Counted from the first letter of the stretch, positions 16,123 through 25,607 are shown. The stretch is 64,000 bases of DNA from Amycolatopsis sp. NBRC 101858 (GCF_030269325.1 NZ_BSTD01000005.1:265294-329293); one strand, 5' to 3'. Numbers and translations: made by a program. Notes: generated by a model from the sequence alone, not told the origin.

Positions 16123-16354
16123 CGCGCGCGGACACACGGGTGGCCCAACAAGTTGGCCGTGCGGTCAGTGGGATAGGTCACAGGTCAGCGCCCTGTTTGT
16201 CCGGCCGTTTCGCGATCTTGAGGGGCCTTCGCGCAGGTCGAACGCGCACCGTTGCCTCGTCGTGACAACGTTGGCGCCGGAAGTTAGGGCACCCTTATAA
16301 CACGGGGGGCTAGGGACAAGAATGTGAGTCGCGTCCTACACTCCCCCCATGCTT

Positions 16355-16370
16355 TGTGAATCCCTTCACA
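16355..16370. promoter_or_regulatory. Rex-type operator 1 upstream of nuoA
   Basis: TGTGAA-TCCC-TTCACA is an inverted repeat with six-base arms and a four-base spacer. This is the pattern bound by the NADH/NAD+-sensing repressor Rex in actinomycetes, where nuo and cyd operons are known targets. It lies 202 bases before the nuoA start. Confidence 0.8.
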
Positions 16371-16383
16371 TCCGCGACGAGTG

Positions 16384-16405
16384 GCTTGTGAACTATTTCA
16401 CAAGC
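16384..16405. promoter_or_regulatory. Rex-type operator 2 upstream of nuoA
   Basis: GCTTGTGAA-CTAT-TTCACAAGC is a perfect inverted repeat with nine-base arms and a four-base spacer, stronger than site 1. Centre-to-centre distance to site 1 is 32 bases, three helical turns, so two Rex dimers could bind the same face of the DNA. The Rex gene itself is not in this window. Confidence 0.85.
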
Positions 16406-16556
16406 ACTCTGTTTTCCCCCACCCGGCCCGGCCACGGGCCGTAAGGAGACCCTGACCCTCGGCGGTGTGACCCAGGTCCCTTAGGGTGCCGACGAGGCCA
16501 AGCGGTTCCCACCACAAGCACAACCGCATCGGCGCGGAAAGGATGGCGAAGACCCC

Positions 16557-16976
16557 GTGCTGACGTTGCTGACCCGAACCGACACGGTGCAGCTGGCGCA
16601 AGAGGCCCCCAGCCTGAAGCCCTACCTGCCCATCGTGATCCTGTTCGTCCTCGCGCTCGGCTTCGCCGTGCTGTCGGTGCTGCTAGGCCCGCTCGTCGGC
16701 CCCAGCCGGTACAACAAGGCGAAGCTCGAGGCGTACGAGTGCGGCATCGAGCCGTCCCCGCAGCCGCTCGTCGGCGCCGGGCGGATGCCGGTGGCCTACT
16801 ACATCACCGCGATGCTGTTCATCCTGTTCGACATCGAGATGGTCTTCCTCTACCCGTTCGCCGTGCAGGCGAACGCGCTGGGCACGTTCGGCCTGGTGGA
16901 GATCCTGCTGTTCATCGCGACGGTCGGCTTCGCGTACGCCTACGTGTGGCGGCGCGGCGGCCTGGATTGGAACTAG
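16557..16976 (+). CDS. nuoA: NADH-quinone oxidoreductase subunit A
   Basis: A 139-residue membrane subunit of complex I and the first gene of the operon, starting at GTG 16557. It shows the NuoA layout of three transmembrane helices (about residues 22-44, 82-103 and 108-128). The conserved loop YECGIEPSP and the segment FILFDIEMVFLYPFA with its acidic membrane residues are present. A short out-of-frame ATG at 16543 precedes the start and ends at 16563. nuoB begins four bases after its stop. Confidence 0.95.
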   Translation: MLTLLTRTDTVQLAQEAPSLKPYLPIVILFVLALGFAVLSVLLGPLVGPSRYNKAKLEAYECGIEPSPQPLVGAGRMPVAYYITAMLFILFDIEMVFLYPFAVQANALGTFGLVEILLFIATVGFAYAYVWRRGGLDWN

Positions 16977-16980
16977 ACCC

Positions 16981-17529
16981 ATGGGCCTCGAAGAGAAACT
17001 CCCCAACGGCATCCTGCTGGCCAGTCTCGAAGGTCTCGTCAACTGGTCGCGGAAGAACTCGATGTGGCCGGCCACCTTCGGGCTCGCCTGCTGCGCGATC
17101 GAGATGATGACGGTCGGCGGCTCCCGCTACGACATCGCCCGCTTCGGCATGGAGCGCTTCAGCGCGACGCCGCGGCAGGCCGACCTGATGATCGTCGCCG
17201 GCCGGGTCACGCAGAAGATGGCCCCGGTCCTGCGCCAGATCTACGACCAGATGGCCGAGCCCAAGTGGGTCCTCGCCATGGGCGTCTGCGCCTCCTCCGG
17301 CGGCATGTTCAACAACTACGCCGTGGTCCAGGGCGTCGACCACATCGTGCCGGTCGACATGTACCTGCCCGGCTGCCCGCCGCGGCCGGAGATGCTGCTG
17401 GACGCGATCCTCAAGCTGCACGCCAAGATCCAGGACGAGCCGATCAACGCCCGCCGCGCCGCCATCCGCGCCGCCAGCGGGGCCCGCACCGAGCTCGTCG
17501 CGTCGTCGATCAAGTACGCGAAGAAGTAG
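16981..17529 (+). CDS. nuoB: NADH-quinone oxidoreductase subunit B
   Basis: The 182-residue peripheral subunit carrying the N2 [4Fe-4S] cluster next to the quinone site. All ligands are visible: the adjacent pair in GLACCAIEMM, then CASSG, and GCPPRPE near residue 136. The conserved RYDIARFGMERFSATPRQAD is intact. It is translationally close to nuoA and nuoC, with gaps of four bases each. Confidence 0.97.
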   Translation: MGLEEKLPNGILLASLEGLVNWSRKNSMWPATFGLACCAIEMMTVGGSRYDIARFGMERFSATPRQADLMIVAGRVTQKMAPVLRQIYDQMAEPKWVLAMGVCASSGGMFNNYAVVQGVDHIVPVDMYLPGCPPRPEMLLDAILKLHAKIQDEPINARRAAIRAASGARTELVASSIKYAKK

Positions 17530-17533
17530 AGCG

Positions 17534-18283
17534 ATGACTGAGAACCCCCAACCCGGCGAAGAGCAGTCCAGCGCCGACCGTCCGGAGGGCGGCCTCGAGC
17601 CGAGCGGCGCCCGCCCCGCCGAGTCCGTCGTCACCGGCCGCGAACGCCAGGGCATGTTCGGCGTCCACGGCACCGGCGACACCTCCGGCTACGGCGGCGT
17701 CCGGCTCCCGGCCTACAGCCCCGCGCCGGCCGAGCGCCCGTACGGCGGCTGGTTCGACCAGTTCGCCGACGAGTTCTACGCGGCCCTGTCGGACAACAAG
17801 ATCCCCGCCGAAGCGATCCTGCAGACGACGGTCGACCGCGGCGAGATCACCTTCTACGTCGCCCGCGAGCACCTCGTCGCGATCGCGAAGGTGCTGCGCG
17901 ACGACGGCGGCCTCCGCTTCGAGCTGCTGTCCTCGGTGTCCGGGGTGGACTACGGCGTCGACGTCCCGCAGCGGCTGCACTCGGTGTACCACTTCACGTC
18001 CCTGACCTACCGGCGCCGGATCCGGCTCGAGGTCACCCTCGACATCGAGGACGCGCACGTGCCGTCGCTGGTCGGGCTGTACCCGACCGCCGACTGGCAG
18101 GAGCGGGAGACCTGGGACATGTTCGGCATCGTCTACGACGGCCACCCGGCGCTCACCCGCATCCTCATGCCGGACGACTGGGACGGCCACCCCCAGCGCA
18201 AGGACTACCCGCTCGGCGGGATCCCGGTCGAATACAAGGGCGCGGAGATCCCGCCGCCGGACCAGCGGAGGTCGTACTCGTGA
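17534..18283 (+). CDS. nuoC: NADH-quinone oxidoreductase subunit C
   Basis: A 249-residue peripheral arm subunit (30-kDa family), a separate protein and not fused to NuoD. An N-terminal extension of about 60 polar residues precedes the conserved fold. The signature region ERETWDMFGIVYDGHP is followed by RILMPDDWDGHPQRKDYPL. It joins nuoD by a GTGA overlap. Confidence 0.95.
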   Translation: MTENPQPGEEQSSADRPEGGLEPSGARPAESVVTGRERQGMFGVHGTGDTSGYGGVRLPAYSPAPAERPYGGWFDQFADEFYAALSDNKIPAEAILQTTVDRGEITFYVAREHLVAIAKVLRDDGGLRFELLSSVSGVDYGVDVPQRLHSVYHFTSLTYRRRIRLEVTLDIEDAHVPSLVGLYPTADWQERETWDMFGIVYDGHPALTRILMPDDWDGHPQRKDYPLGGIPVEYKGAEIPPPDQRRSYS

Positions 18284-19611
18284 CCATCAACGACGACACG
18301 ACGGAAGTCCCGGAAGCCGACTCGCGCGACACGACAGAAGGCCGCGTCTACAGCGTCTCCGGCGGTGACTGGGACGACGTCATCGCCGACGCGGCGCACG
18401 ACGAGCGCATGGTCATCAACATGGGCCCGCAGCACCCGTCGACGCACGGCGTGCTCCGGCTCGTGCTGGAGATGGAGGGCGAGACCGTCACGCAGCTGCG
18501 GTCGGTCATCGGCTACCTCCACACCGGCATCGAGAAGAACTGCGAGTACCGCACCTGGACCCAGGGCGTCACCTTCGTGACGCGCATGGACTACCTGGCG
18601 CCGCTCTCCACCGAGATGGCCTACTGCCTCGGCGTCGAGAAGCTGCTGCAGATCGAGGCCCCGCGCCGCGCGCAGCTGCTGCGCGTGATGCTGCTGGAGA
18701 TCAACCGGATCGGCTCGCACCTCGTCTACATCGCCACCGGCGGCATGGAGCTCGGCGCGACCACCGCGATGACGCTCGGCTTCCGCGAGCGCGAAGAGGT
18801 GCTGCACCTGCTGGAGCACCTGACCGGCCTGCGCATGAACCACGCGTTCATCCGCCCCGGCGGCCTCGCGCAGGACATGCCCGAGGACTACCACGAGAAG
18901 GTCAGCGAATTCATCAAGACGATGAAGCAGCGCCTTCCGTTGTACGACAAGCTGTTCACCGGGCAGCCGATCTGGCGGAACAGGCTCAAGGGCGTGGGCT
19001 ACCTGCCGGTCGACGCGTGCCTCGCGCTCGGCGTCACGGGCCCGGTGCTGCGCAGCGCCGGCCTCCCGTGGGACCTGCGCAAGACCGAGCCGTACTCCTG
19101 CTACGACGAGTTCGACTTCGACGTGCCGGTGGACAACGGCGCCGACTGCTGGTCGCGCTACCTGATCCGGGTGCACGAGATGCACGAGAGCCTCAAGATC
19201 ATCGAGCAGTGCCTCGAGAAGCTCGAGCCGGGCCCGGTCATGGTCGAGGACAAGAAGGTCGCCTGGCCCGCGCAGCTGTCGATCGGCAGCGACGGCATGG
19301 GCAACTCGCTCGAGCACGTCAAGAAGATCATGGGCCAGTCGATGGAGTCCCTGATCCACCACTTCAAGCTGGTCACCGAGGGCTTCAAGGTGCCGGCCGG
19401 GCAGGTCTACACCTCGGTCGAGTCGCCGCGCGGCGAGCTGAGCGCGCACCTGGTGTCCGACGGCGGCACGCGGCCGCTGCGGGTCCACGTGCGCGAACCG
19501 AGCTTCGTGAACCTGCAGTCGATGCCCGCCATGGCCGAAGGCGGCCTGGTCGCGGACGTGATCGCCGCGATCGCCTCGATCGACCCCGTCATGGGGGGAG
19601 TGGACCGATGA
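18280..19611 (+). CDS. nuoD: NADH-quinone oxidoreductase subunit D
   Basis: The 443-residue 49-kDa-type subunit that forms the quinone chamber with NuoB. The conserved NMGPQHPSTHGVLRLVLEM contains the quinone-headgroup His. Further family segments are GYLHTGIEKNCEYRTW, RMDYLAPLS and ESPRGELSAHLVSDG. A Tyr-rich stretch EPYSCYDEFDFDVP lies in mid-protein. It starts at GTG 18280 overlapping nuoC, and its TGA overlaps the ATG of nuoE. Confidence 0.97.
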   Translation: MTINDDTTEVPEADSRDTTEGRVYSVSGGDWDDVIADAAHDERMVINMGPQHPSTHGVLRLVLEMEGETVTQLRSVIGYLHTGIEKNCEYRTWTQGVTFVTRMDYLAPLSTEMAYCLGVEKLLQIEAPRRAQLLRVMLLEINRIGSHLVYIATGGMELGATTAMTLGFREREEVLHLLEHLTGLRMNHAFIRPGGLAQDMPEDYHEKVSEFIKTMKQRLPLYDKLFTGQPIWRNRLKGVGYLPVDACLALGVTGPVLRSAGLPWDLRKTEPYSCYDEFDFDVPVDNGADCWSRYLIRVHEMHESLKIIEQCLEKLEPGPVMVEDKKVAWPAQLSIGSDGMGNSLEHVKKIMGQSMESLIHHFKLVTEGFKVPAGQVYTSVESPRGELSAHLVSDGGTRPLRVHVREPSFVNLQSMPAMAEGGLVADVIAAIASIDPVMGGVDR

Positions 19612-20486
19612 CTTCTTCCACCGCAGTGCCCGAACCCGGGCCGAACGCGGCCGACCGGACGCACGCTGCCGCAGGTGGCGACGTCGACGTGATCGCCATC
19701 GCGCCCGACCCCGAGGTCGCCGCCGGGATCATCGAAGACACGCCGCTCGAAGACATCTTCGACGAAGGCGTCGTCGCGCGGGCGCAGGACCTGATCGCGC
19801 GCTACCCGGTGTCCCGCTCGGCGCTGCTGCCGATGCTGCACCTGGTGCAGTCGGTGCAGGGCTACGTCAGCCAGGAGGGCATCGCGTTCTGCGCGAAGCA
19901 GCTCGAGCTGTCCGACGCCGAGGTCAGCGCGGTCGCGACGTTCTACACGATGTACAAGCGCAAGCCGTGCGGCGAGCACCTCGTGAGCGTCTGCACCAAC
20001 ACGCTCTGCGCGGCCATGGGTGGCGACGCGATCTACAAGAAGCTCCAGACGCACCTCGGTTCCGAGGAGAAGCCGCTGGGGCACAACGAGACCGCGGGCA
20101 CGCCGAACGAGCCGGGCTCGATCACCCTCGAGCACGCCGAGTGCCTCGCGGCCTGCGACCTCGCGCCGGTCATCCAGGTCAACTACGAGTACTTCGACAA
20201 CCAGACCGAGGACAAGGCCGTCGCGCTGGTCGACGCGCTGCAGGCCGGCAAGAAGCCGGCCCCGACGCGCGGTGCCCCGCTGTCGAGCTTCAAGGGCGCC
20301 GAGCTGCAGCTCGCCGGGTTCTTCCCGGAGGACGAGCGCCAGTACCGCACCGACGTCGACGGTCCTTCGCAGGCCGTCGAAACCCTGCGGGGCGCGCAGA
20401 TCGCGCAGGAGCGCGGCTGGGTCGCCCCGGTCGCCCAGGACGTCCCCTTGCCGACTCTGCCCGATAAAGAGGGGGAGAAGAAGTAA
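19608..20486 (+). CDS. nuoE: NADH-quinone oxidoreductase subunit E
   Basis: The 292-residue 24-kDa-type subunit holding the N1a [2Fe-2S] cluster. Cluster ligands are in VSVCTNTLCAAMGG and HAECLAACDLAP. The thioredoxin-like core is about residues 55-215, preceded by a polar N-terminal extension and followed by about 70 extra residues ending KEGEKK, both typical of actinobacterial NuoE. ATG 19608 overlaps the nuoD stop, and its own stop overlaps the nuoF start by one base. Confidence 0.95.
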   Translation: MTSSTAVPEPGPNAADRTHAAAGGDVDVIAIAPDPEVAAGIIEDTPLEDIFDEGVVARAQDLIARYPVSRSALLPMLHLVQSVQGYVSQEGIAFCAKQLELSDAEVSAVATFYTMYKRKPCGEHLVSVCTNTLCAAMGGDAIYKKLQTHLGSEEKPLGHNETAGTPNEPGSITLEHAECLAACDLAPVIQVNYEYFDNQTEDKAVALVDALQAGKKPAPTRGAPLSSFKGAELQLAGFFPEDERQYRTDVDGPSQAVETLRGAQIAQERGWVAPVAQDVPLPTLPDKEGEKK

Positions 20487-21781
20487 TGGCTGATCCCATT
20501 ACGCCGGTCCTCACGAAGCGCTGGCTGTCGCCGAACTCCTGGCAGATCGGGACGTACGAGGCGCTGGAGGGCTACACGGCCATCCGCAAGGCGCTCGCCG
20601 GCACGCCGGAGCAGCTCGTCCAGCTGGTCAAGGACTCGGGCCTGCGCGGCCGCGGCGGCGCGGGCTTCCCGGCCGGCATCAAGTGGTCGTTCATGCCGCC
20701 GAACTTCGACAAGCCGCACTACCTGGTGATCAACGCCGACGAAGGCGAGCCCGGGACGTGCAAGGACATCCCGCTGATGATGGCGGACCCGCACTCGCTC
20801 ATCGAGGGCTGCATCATCGCCTCGTACGCGATGCGGTCCAACCACTGCTTCATCTACGTCCGCGGCGAGGCGCTGCACTGCATCCGCCGCCTCAACGCGG
20901 CCGTGCGCGAAGCCGAAGCGGCGGGCTACCTGGGCGAGAACATCCTCGGCTCGGGCTTCGACCTGAAGATCACCGTGCACGCCGGCGCCGGCGCGTACAT
21001 CTGCGGTGAAGAGACGGCGCTGCTCGACTCGCTGGAAGGCCGTCGCGGCCAGCCGCGGCTCAAGCCGCCGTTCCCGGCCGCCGCGGGCCTGTACGCCGCG
21101 CCGACCACGGTCAACAACGTCGAGACCATCGCGAGCGCGCCGTTCATCGTCAACGGCGGCTCCAGCTGGTTCCGCGAGATGGGCCGCGAGAAGTCGCCCG
21201 GCCCGAAGATCTACTCGATCTCCGGCCACGTCGAGAAGCCCGGCCAGTACGAGTGCCCGCTCGGCACGACGCTGCGCGAGCTGCTGGACATGGCGGGCGG
21301 CATGAAGGACGGGATCCCGCTCAAGTTCTGGACCCCGGGCGGCTCGTCCACCCCGATGTTCACCGCCGAGCACCTCGACGTCCCGCTGGACTTCGAAGGC
21401 GCCGCGGAGGCCGGCTCGATGCTCGGCACCACCGCCGTCCAGGTCTTCAACGAGACGGTGTCGGTGCCCTGGGCCGTGATGAAGTGGACGCAGTTCTACG
21501 AGCACGAGTCCTGCGGCAAGTGCACGCCGTGCCGCGAAGGCACGTACTGGCTGGCGCAGATCCTCGAGCGCATGGTCGAGGGCCACGGCACCGAAGAGGA
21601 CATCGACACCCTCCTCGACGTCTGCGACAACATCCTCGGCCGGTCGTTCTGCGCCCTCGGCGACGGCGCGGTGTCGCCGATCCAGAGCGGCATCAAGTAC
21701 TTCCGCGACGAGTTCCTCGCGCTCTGCGAGAAGAACCGGCACGAACAGACCAAGCCCGAACTCGTGGGAGCGCAGGCATGA
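20486..21781 (+). CDS. nuoF: NADH-quinone oxidoreductase subunit F
   Basis: The 431-residue catalytic subunit that oxidises NADH on FMN. The nucleotide and flavin sites are GRGGAGFPAGIKWSF, INADEGEPGTCKDI and GAYICGEETALLDSLEG. The N3 [4Fe-4S] ligands are in SCGKCTPCREG and the later RSFCALGDGAV. Start and stop overlap the neighbouring genes, consistent with tight translational coupling. Confidence 0.97.
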   Translation: MADPITPVLTKRWLSPNSWQIGTYEALEGYTAIRKALAGTPEQLVQLVKDSGLRGRGGAGFPAGIKWSFMPPNFDKPHYLVINADEGEPGTCKDIPLMMADPHSLIEGCIIASYAMRSNHCFIYVRGEALHCIRRLNAAVREAEAAGYLGENILGSGFDLKITVHAGAGAYICGEETALLDSLEGRRGQPRLKPPFPAAAGLYAAPTTVNNVETIASAPFIVNGGSSWFREMGREKSPGPKIYSISGHVEKPGQYECPLGTTLRELLDMAGGMKDGIPLKFWTPGGSSTPMFTAEHLDVPLDFEGAAEAGSMLGTTAVQVFNETVSVPWAVMKWTQFYEHESCGKCTPCREGTYWLAQILERMVEGHGTEEDIDTLLDVCDNILGRSFCALGDGAVSPIQSGIKYFRDEFLALCEKNRHEQTKPELVGAQA

Positions 21782-24261
21782 CGATCGCGCCCGACAAGCC
21801 CGAGACCAAGGAAACGCCGGTCCCCGAAGGCCACGTCAAGCTGGTCATCGACGGCGAAGAGGTCATCGCCCCCAAGGGCGAGCTGCTGATCCGCACGGCC
21901 GAACGCCTCGGCACGGTCATCCCGCGGTTCTGCGACCACCCGCTCCTCGACCCGGCGGGCGCCTGCCGCCAGTGCCTGGTCGAGGTCGAGATGGGCGGCC
22001 GGCCGATGCCGAAGCCGCAGGCGTCCTGCACGATGACCGTCGCCGACGGCATGGTCGTCAAGACGCAGCTGACGTCGCCGGTCGCGGACAAGGCCCAGCA
22101 GGGTGTGATGGAGCTGCTGCTCATCAACCACCCGCTGGACTGCCCGATCTGCGACAAGGGCGGCGAGTGCCCGCTGCAGAACCAGGCGCTGGCCCACGGC
22201 CGCGCGGAGTCGCGGTTCGTCGACACCAAGCGGACGTTCCCGAAGCCGCTGCCGATCTCGACGCAGGTGCTGCTGGACCGCGAACGCTGCGTGCTCTGCC
22301 AGCGCTGCACCCGGTTCTCCCGCGAGATCGCCGGCGACCCGTTCATCGAGCTCCTCGAACGCGGCGCCCACCAGCAGATCGGCACCGCGGAGACGGCGGA
22401 CGTCCTGGACCTGGCCTCGCGGACGACGTCCGGCCAGCCGTTCCAGAGCTACTTCTCCGGCAACGTCATCCAGATCTGCCCGGTCGGTGCGCTCACCAGC
22501 GCCGCCTACCGGTTCCGCTCCCGCCCGTTCGACCTGGTGTCTTCGCCGAGCGTCTGCGAGCACTGCTCGTCCGGCTGCGCCGAGCGCACCGACTTCCGGC
22601 GCGGCAAGGTCCAGCGCAAGCTGGCCGGCGACGACCCCGAGGTCAACGAGGAGTGGATCTGCGACAAGGGCCGCTTCGCCTTCCGCTACACCGGCGCCGA
22701 GGACCGCATCCGGCGTCCGCTGGTCCGCAACCGCGAGACCGGTGAGCTGGAAGAGGCGTCCTGGACCGACGCGCTGCGTGCCGCGGCCGCCGGTCTCACC
22801 GAGGCCCGCGCCAACGGTGGCGTCGGCGTCCTGCCCGGTGGCCGGCTGACCGTCGAGGACGCCTACGCGTACTCGAAGTTCGCCCGCGTCGCCCTGCGGA
22901 CCAACGACGTCGACTTCCGCGCCCGGCCGCACTCGGCCGAGGAGCTGGCCTTCCTCACCTCGCACGTCGTGGGCGTGACGCCGGAGTCCGGCGTCACCTT
23001 CGCCGAGATCGAGCGGGCCCGCACGGTCCTGTGCGTGGCGTTCGAGCCCGAGGACGAGGCGCCGATCGTGTTCCTGCGGCTGCGCAAGGCGGCCCGCAAG
23101 AACCGCACCCGGGTCGTCCACTTGGGACAGTGGACGACGTCGTCGGTGCAGAAGACGTTCGGTGAGCTGCTCGCCTGCGTCCCCGGCCAGGAGGCCGCGG
23201 CGATCGAGGGCATCACCAAGCACGCGCCGGACCTCGACGAGGCCCTGAGCGGTGAGCACGCCGTCGTCCTGGTCGGCGAGCGCGCCGCCCAGGTGCCCGG
23301 CCTGTTCTCCGCGCTGCACGACCTGGTCGAGCGCACCGGTGTCCGGCTCGCGTGGATCCCGCGCCGCGCCGGCGACCGGGGCGCGCTGCAGGTCGGCTGC
23401 GTGCCGACGCTGCTGCCGGGCGGGCACCGGGTGGGCGACGACGCGGCTCGCGTCGCCGTCGAAAACGCCTGGGGCGTCCCGATCCCGGCCGCGCCGGGCC
23501 GCGACACCACCGGCATCCTGCAGGCCGCGTCGAGCCGTGAGCTGGGCGGCCTGATCGTCGGCGGCGTCGACCCGTTCGACCTGCCGGACCCGGACCTCGC
23601 GCTGCGCGCACTGGACAACGCCGGCTTCGTCGTCAGCCTCGAACTCCGCCACAGCGCGGTGACCGAGCGCGCGGACGTCGTGCTCCCGGTGGCCGCCACC
23701 GACGAGAAGGCGGGCAGCTTCCTCAACTGGGAGGGCCGCACCCGCCCGTTCGACATCACCATCGAAGGCGTCGGCACCCTGCCGGACTGCCGGGTGCTCG
23801 ACACCCTCGCCGTCGAGATGGACGCCGACCTGTTCACGCAGACGCCGGCTGCCGCCCGCGGCGACTTCGAGAAGCTCGGCCCGGCCTCGGCACTGCGCTG
23901 GGGCAACGTCGAGGCGGAGACCGGCGGAGCCACTGTGACTTCCCCGGCCCCCGGTGCCGGCCAGGCGGTGCTGTCGAGCTGGCGTCAGCTGATCGACAAC
24001 GGGTCGCTGCAGGACGGCGAGCCGCACCTGAAGGGCACCCAGCGCACTCCGGTCGCGCGGCTGTCCGCGAAGACCGCCGAAGGGCTGGGCGCCACCGTGA
24101 AGGTGAGCACCGAACGCGGCGCGATCACGCTGCCGGTGGAGATCGCGGACCTGCCGGACGGCGTCGTGTGGCTGCCGGGCAACTCCGACGGCTCCGCCGT
24201 GTTCAAGACGCTCGGCGCCGGGCACGGCGCCGTGGTGAACCTCGCTGGGGGTGAACAGTGA
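21778..24261 (+). CDS. nuoG: NADH-quinone oxidoreductase subunit G
   Basis: The 827-residue iron-sulfur electron wire of the peripheral arm. Ligands in order: a [2Fe-2S] ferredoxin domain (RFCDHPLL, GACRQCLVEV, ASCTM); His-coordinated N5 (HPLDCPICDKGGECPLQ); N4 (CVLCQRCTRF with ICPVGALTS); and the extra N7 set (CEHCSSGC followed 27 residues later by CDKGRF). N7 occurs in only some bacteria. The C-terminal half is a molybdopterin-oxidoreductase-like fold without obvious cofactor role. The stop overlaps the GTG of nuoH. Confidence 0.96.
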   Translation: MTIAPDKPETKETPVPEGHVKLVIDGEEVIAPKGELLIRTAERLGTVIPRFCDHPLLDPAGACRQCLVEVEMGGRPMPKPQASCTMTVADGMVVKTQLTSPVADKAQQGVMELLLINHPLDCPICDKGGECPLQNQALAHGRAESRFVDTKRTFPKPLPISTQVLLDRERCVLCQRCTRFSREIAGDPFIELLERGAHQQIGTAETADVLDLASRTTSGQPFQSYFSGNVIQICPVGALTSAAYRFRSRPFDLVSSPSVCEHCSSGCAERTDFRRGKVQRKLAGDDPEVNEEWICDKGRFAFRYTGAEDRIRRPLVRNRETGELEEASWTDALRAAAAGLTEARANGGVGVLPGGRLTVEDAYAYSKFARVALRTNDVDFRARPHSAEELAFLTSHVVGVTPESGVTFAEIERARTVLCVAFEPEDEAPIVFLRLRKAARKNRTRVVHLGQWTTSSVQKTFGELLACVPGQEAAAIEGITKHAPDLDEALSGEHAVVLVGERAAQVPGLFSALHDLVERTGVRLAWIPRRAGDRGALQVGCVPTLLPGGHRVGDDAARVAVENAWGVPIPAAPGRDTTGILQAASSRELGGLIVGGVDPFDLPDPDLALRALDNAGFVVSLELRHSAVTERADVVLPVAATDEKAGSFLNWEGRTRPFDITIEGVGTLPDCRVLDTLAVEMDADLFTQTPAAARGDFEKLGPASALRWGNVEAETGGATVTSPAPGAGQAVLSSWRQLIDNGSLQDGEPHLKGTQRTPVARLSAKTAEGLGATVKVSTERGAITLPVEIADLPDGVVWLPGNSDGSAVFKTLGAGHGAVVNLAGGEQ

Positions 24262-25607
24262 CACCGTTGCTGGCTGAAGCGGCTGTGGGCAGTGTGCCGG
24301 ACGCGGCGACGCGGGCGGCGCTGCTGGCGGACGACCCGTTCTGGCTGATCCTGCTCAAGTGCGTGGTCGTCCTGCTGATCGGCCCGATCCTGACGATCCT
24401 GCTGATCGTCTGGGAGCGCAAGGCCGTCGGCCGGATGCAGAACCGGCCCGGCCCCAACCGGGTCGGCCCGAACGGCTACCTGCAGTCCCTCGCGGACGCG
24501 ATCAAGCTGCCGTTCAAGGAACAGATCATCCCGGACACCGCCGACCGCAAGGTGTACTTCCTCGCGCCGGTCATGTGCGTGGTGCCCTCGCTGATCGCGC
24601 TGTCGGCCATCCCGTTCGGCCCGGTGGTGTCGATCTTCGGCGAGCGGACCGTGCTGCAGCTGCTCGACCTGCCGGTCAGCGCGCTGGTGATCCTGGCCTG
24701 CTCCTCGATCGGCGTCTACGGCATCGTGCTCGCCGGCTGGTCGTCCGGCTCGCCGTACCCGCTGCTCGGCGGCATGCGCAGCGCGGCGCAGGTGATCTCC
24801 TACGAGATCGCGATGGGCCTCTCGATCGTCGCGGTGATCCTGCAGGCCGGGTCGCTGAACCTGGCCGACATCGTCGGCGCGCAGCACAAGGCGTGGTTCC
24901 TCTACCTGGTCCCGAGCTTCGTGATCTACCTGATCTCGATGGTCGGCGAGACCAACCGCGCCCCGTTCGACCTCCCCGAGGCCGAGTCGGAGCTGGTCGG
25001 CGGCTTCCACACCGAGTACAGCTCGATGAAGTTCGCGATGTTCTTCCTCGCCGAGTACGTCAACATGGTGATCGTCTCGGCGTTCGCGACGACGCTGTTC
25101 CTCGGCGGTTGGATGGCCCCGTGGCCGCTGTCGCTGATCGGGAACAACGTCCTCAACACCGGCTGGTGGCCGGTGCTGTGGTTCTTCGCGAAGATGTTCA
25201 TCCTGCTGTTCGGGTTCATCTGGCTGCGCGGCACGCTGCCCCGCCTGCGCTACGACCAGTTCATGCGCCTGGGCTGGAAGGTCCTGGTCCCGCTGAACCT
25301 GGTGTGGATCATCATGGTGACCTTCGCGAAGGTCATCGCCTGGAACACCGCGTCGATCATCATCGCCGCGGTCGCGCTCTTCATCGTCATCGCCCTGTTC
25401 TTCTACGTCCGCGCGTCGGGCCGCGAAGAGGAGAGCGAGACCATCCCGGTGACCGGCGGCGGTTTCCCGGTCCCGCCGCTGGACCTCAAGGTCCCGCAGA
25501 CCACCCCGCGTCAGAAGGCTTTGGCCAAGGCCGAGGCGAAGGCGGCCCGGCGCAAGCCGGCTGCCGTCGGTACCGCAAAGGAAGGAGCGCAAGATGGGGT
25601 TTCTTGA
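24258..25607 (+). CDS. nuoH: NADH-quinone oxidoreductase subunit H
   Basis: The 449-residue membrane subunit that links the quinone site to the proton pumps. Family segments are ERKAVGRMQNRPGPNRVGP, ETNRAPFDLPEAESELVGG and YSSMKFAMFFLAEY. About nine transmembrane helices are visible. A charged tail of about 75 residues follows the last helix (ASGREEESETIP and then a Lys/Ala-rich end), as in other actinobacteria. The tail overlaps nuoI by 14 bases. Confidence 0.96.
   Translation: MTPLLAEAAVGSVPDAATRAALLADDPFWLILLKCVVVLLIGPILTILLIVWERKAVGRMQNRPGPNRVGPNGYLQSLADAIKLPFKEQIIPDTADRKVYFLAPVMCVVPSLIALSAIPFGPVVSIFGERTVLQLLDLPVSALVILACSSIGVYGIVLAGWSSGSPYPLLGGMRSAAQVISYEIAMGLSIVAVILQAGSLNLADIVGAQHKAWFLYLVPSFVIYLISMVGETNRAPFDLPEAESELVGGFHTEYSSMKFAMFFLAEYVNMVIVSAFATTLFLGGWMAPWPLSLIGNNVLNTGWWPVLWFFAKMFILLFGFIWLRGTLPRLRYDQFMRLGWKVLVPLNLVWIIMVTFAKVIAWNTASIIIAAVALFIVIALFFYVRASGREEESETIPVTGGGFPVPPLDLKVPQTTPRQKALAKAEAKAARRKPAAVGTAKEGAQDGVS

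Larger units (their letters stand above)
16123..16556 (+). promoter_or_regulatory. nuo operon upstream region
   Basis: This 434-bp stretch holds no convincing gene. It contains a good promoter-like pair, TTGGCG (16271-16276) and TTATAA (16295-16300), and two Rex-type palindromes at 16355 and 16384. A GC hairpin (GGCCCG/CGGGCC, about 16425-16442) lies in the leader. GGAAAGG at 16536-16542 lies just before the start of nuoA. If transcription begins near 16308 the leader is about 250 bases and both Rex sites lie inside it. Confidence 0.6.

Noticed and set aside
16543..16563. A six-codon upstream frame (ATGGCGAAGACCCCGTGCTGA) overlapping the nuoA GTG start.
   Set aside because: It could couple translation into nuoA, but GGAAAGG directly abuts the ATG and there is no sign of conservation that I can test here.
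21496..24264. A long minus-strand open frame opposite nuoG.
   Set aside because: It is rich in Arg, Gly, Val and Asp with no motifs, and nuoG on the plus strand has all its cluster cysteines, so this is a composition shadow.
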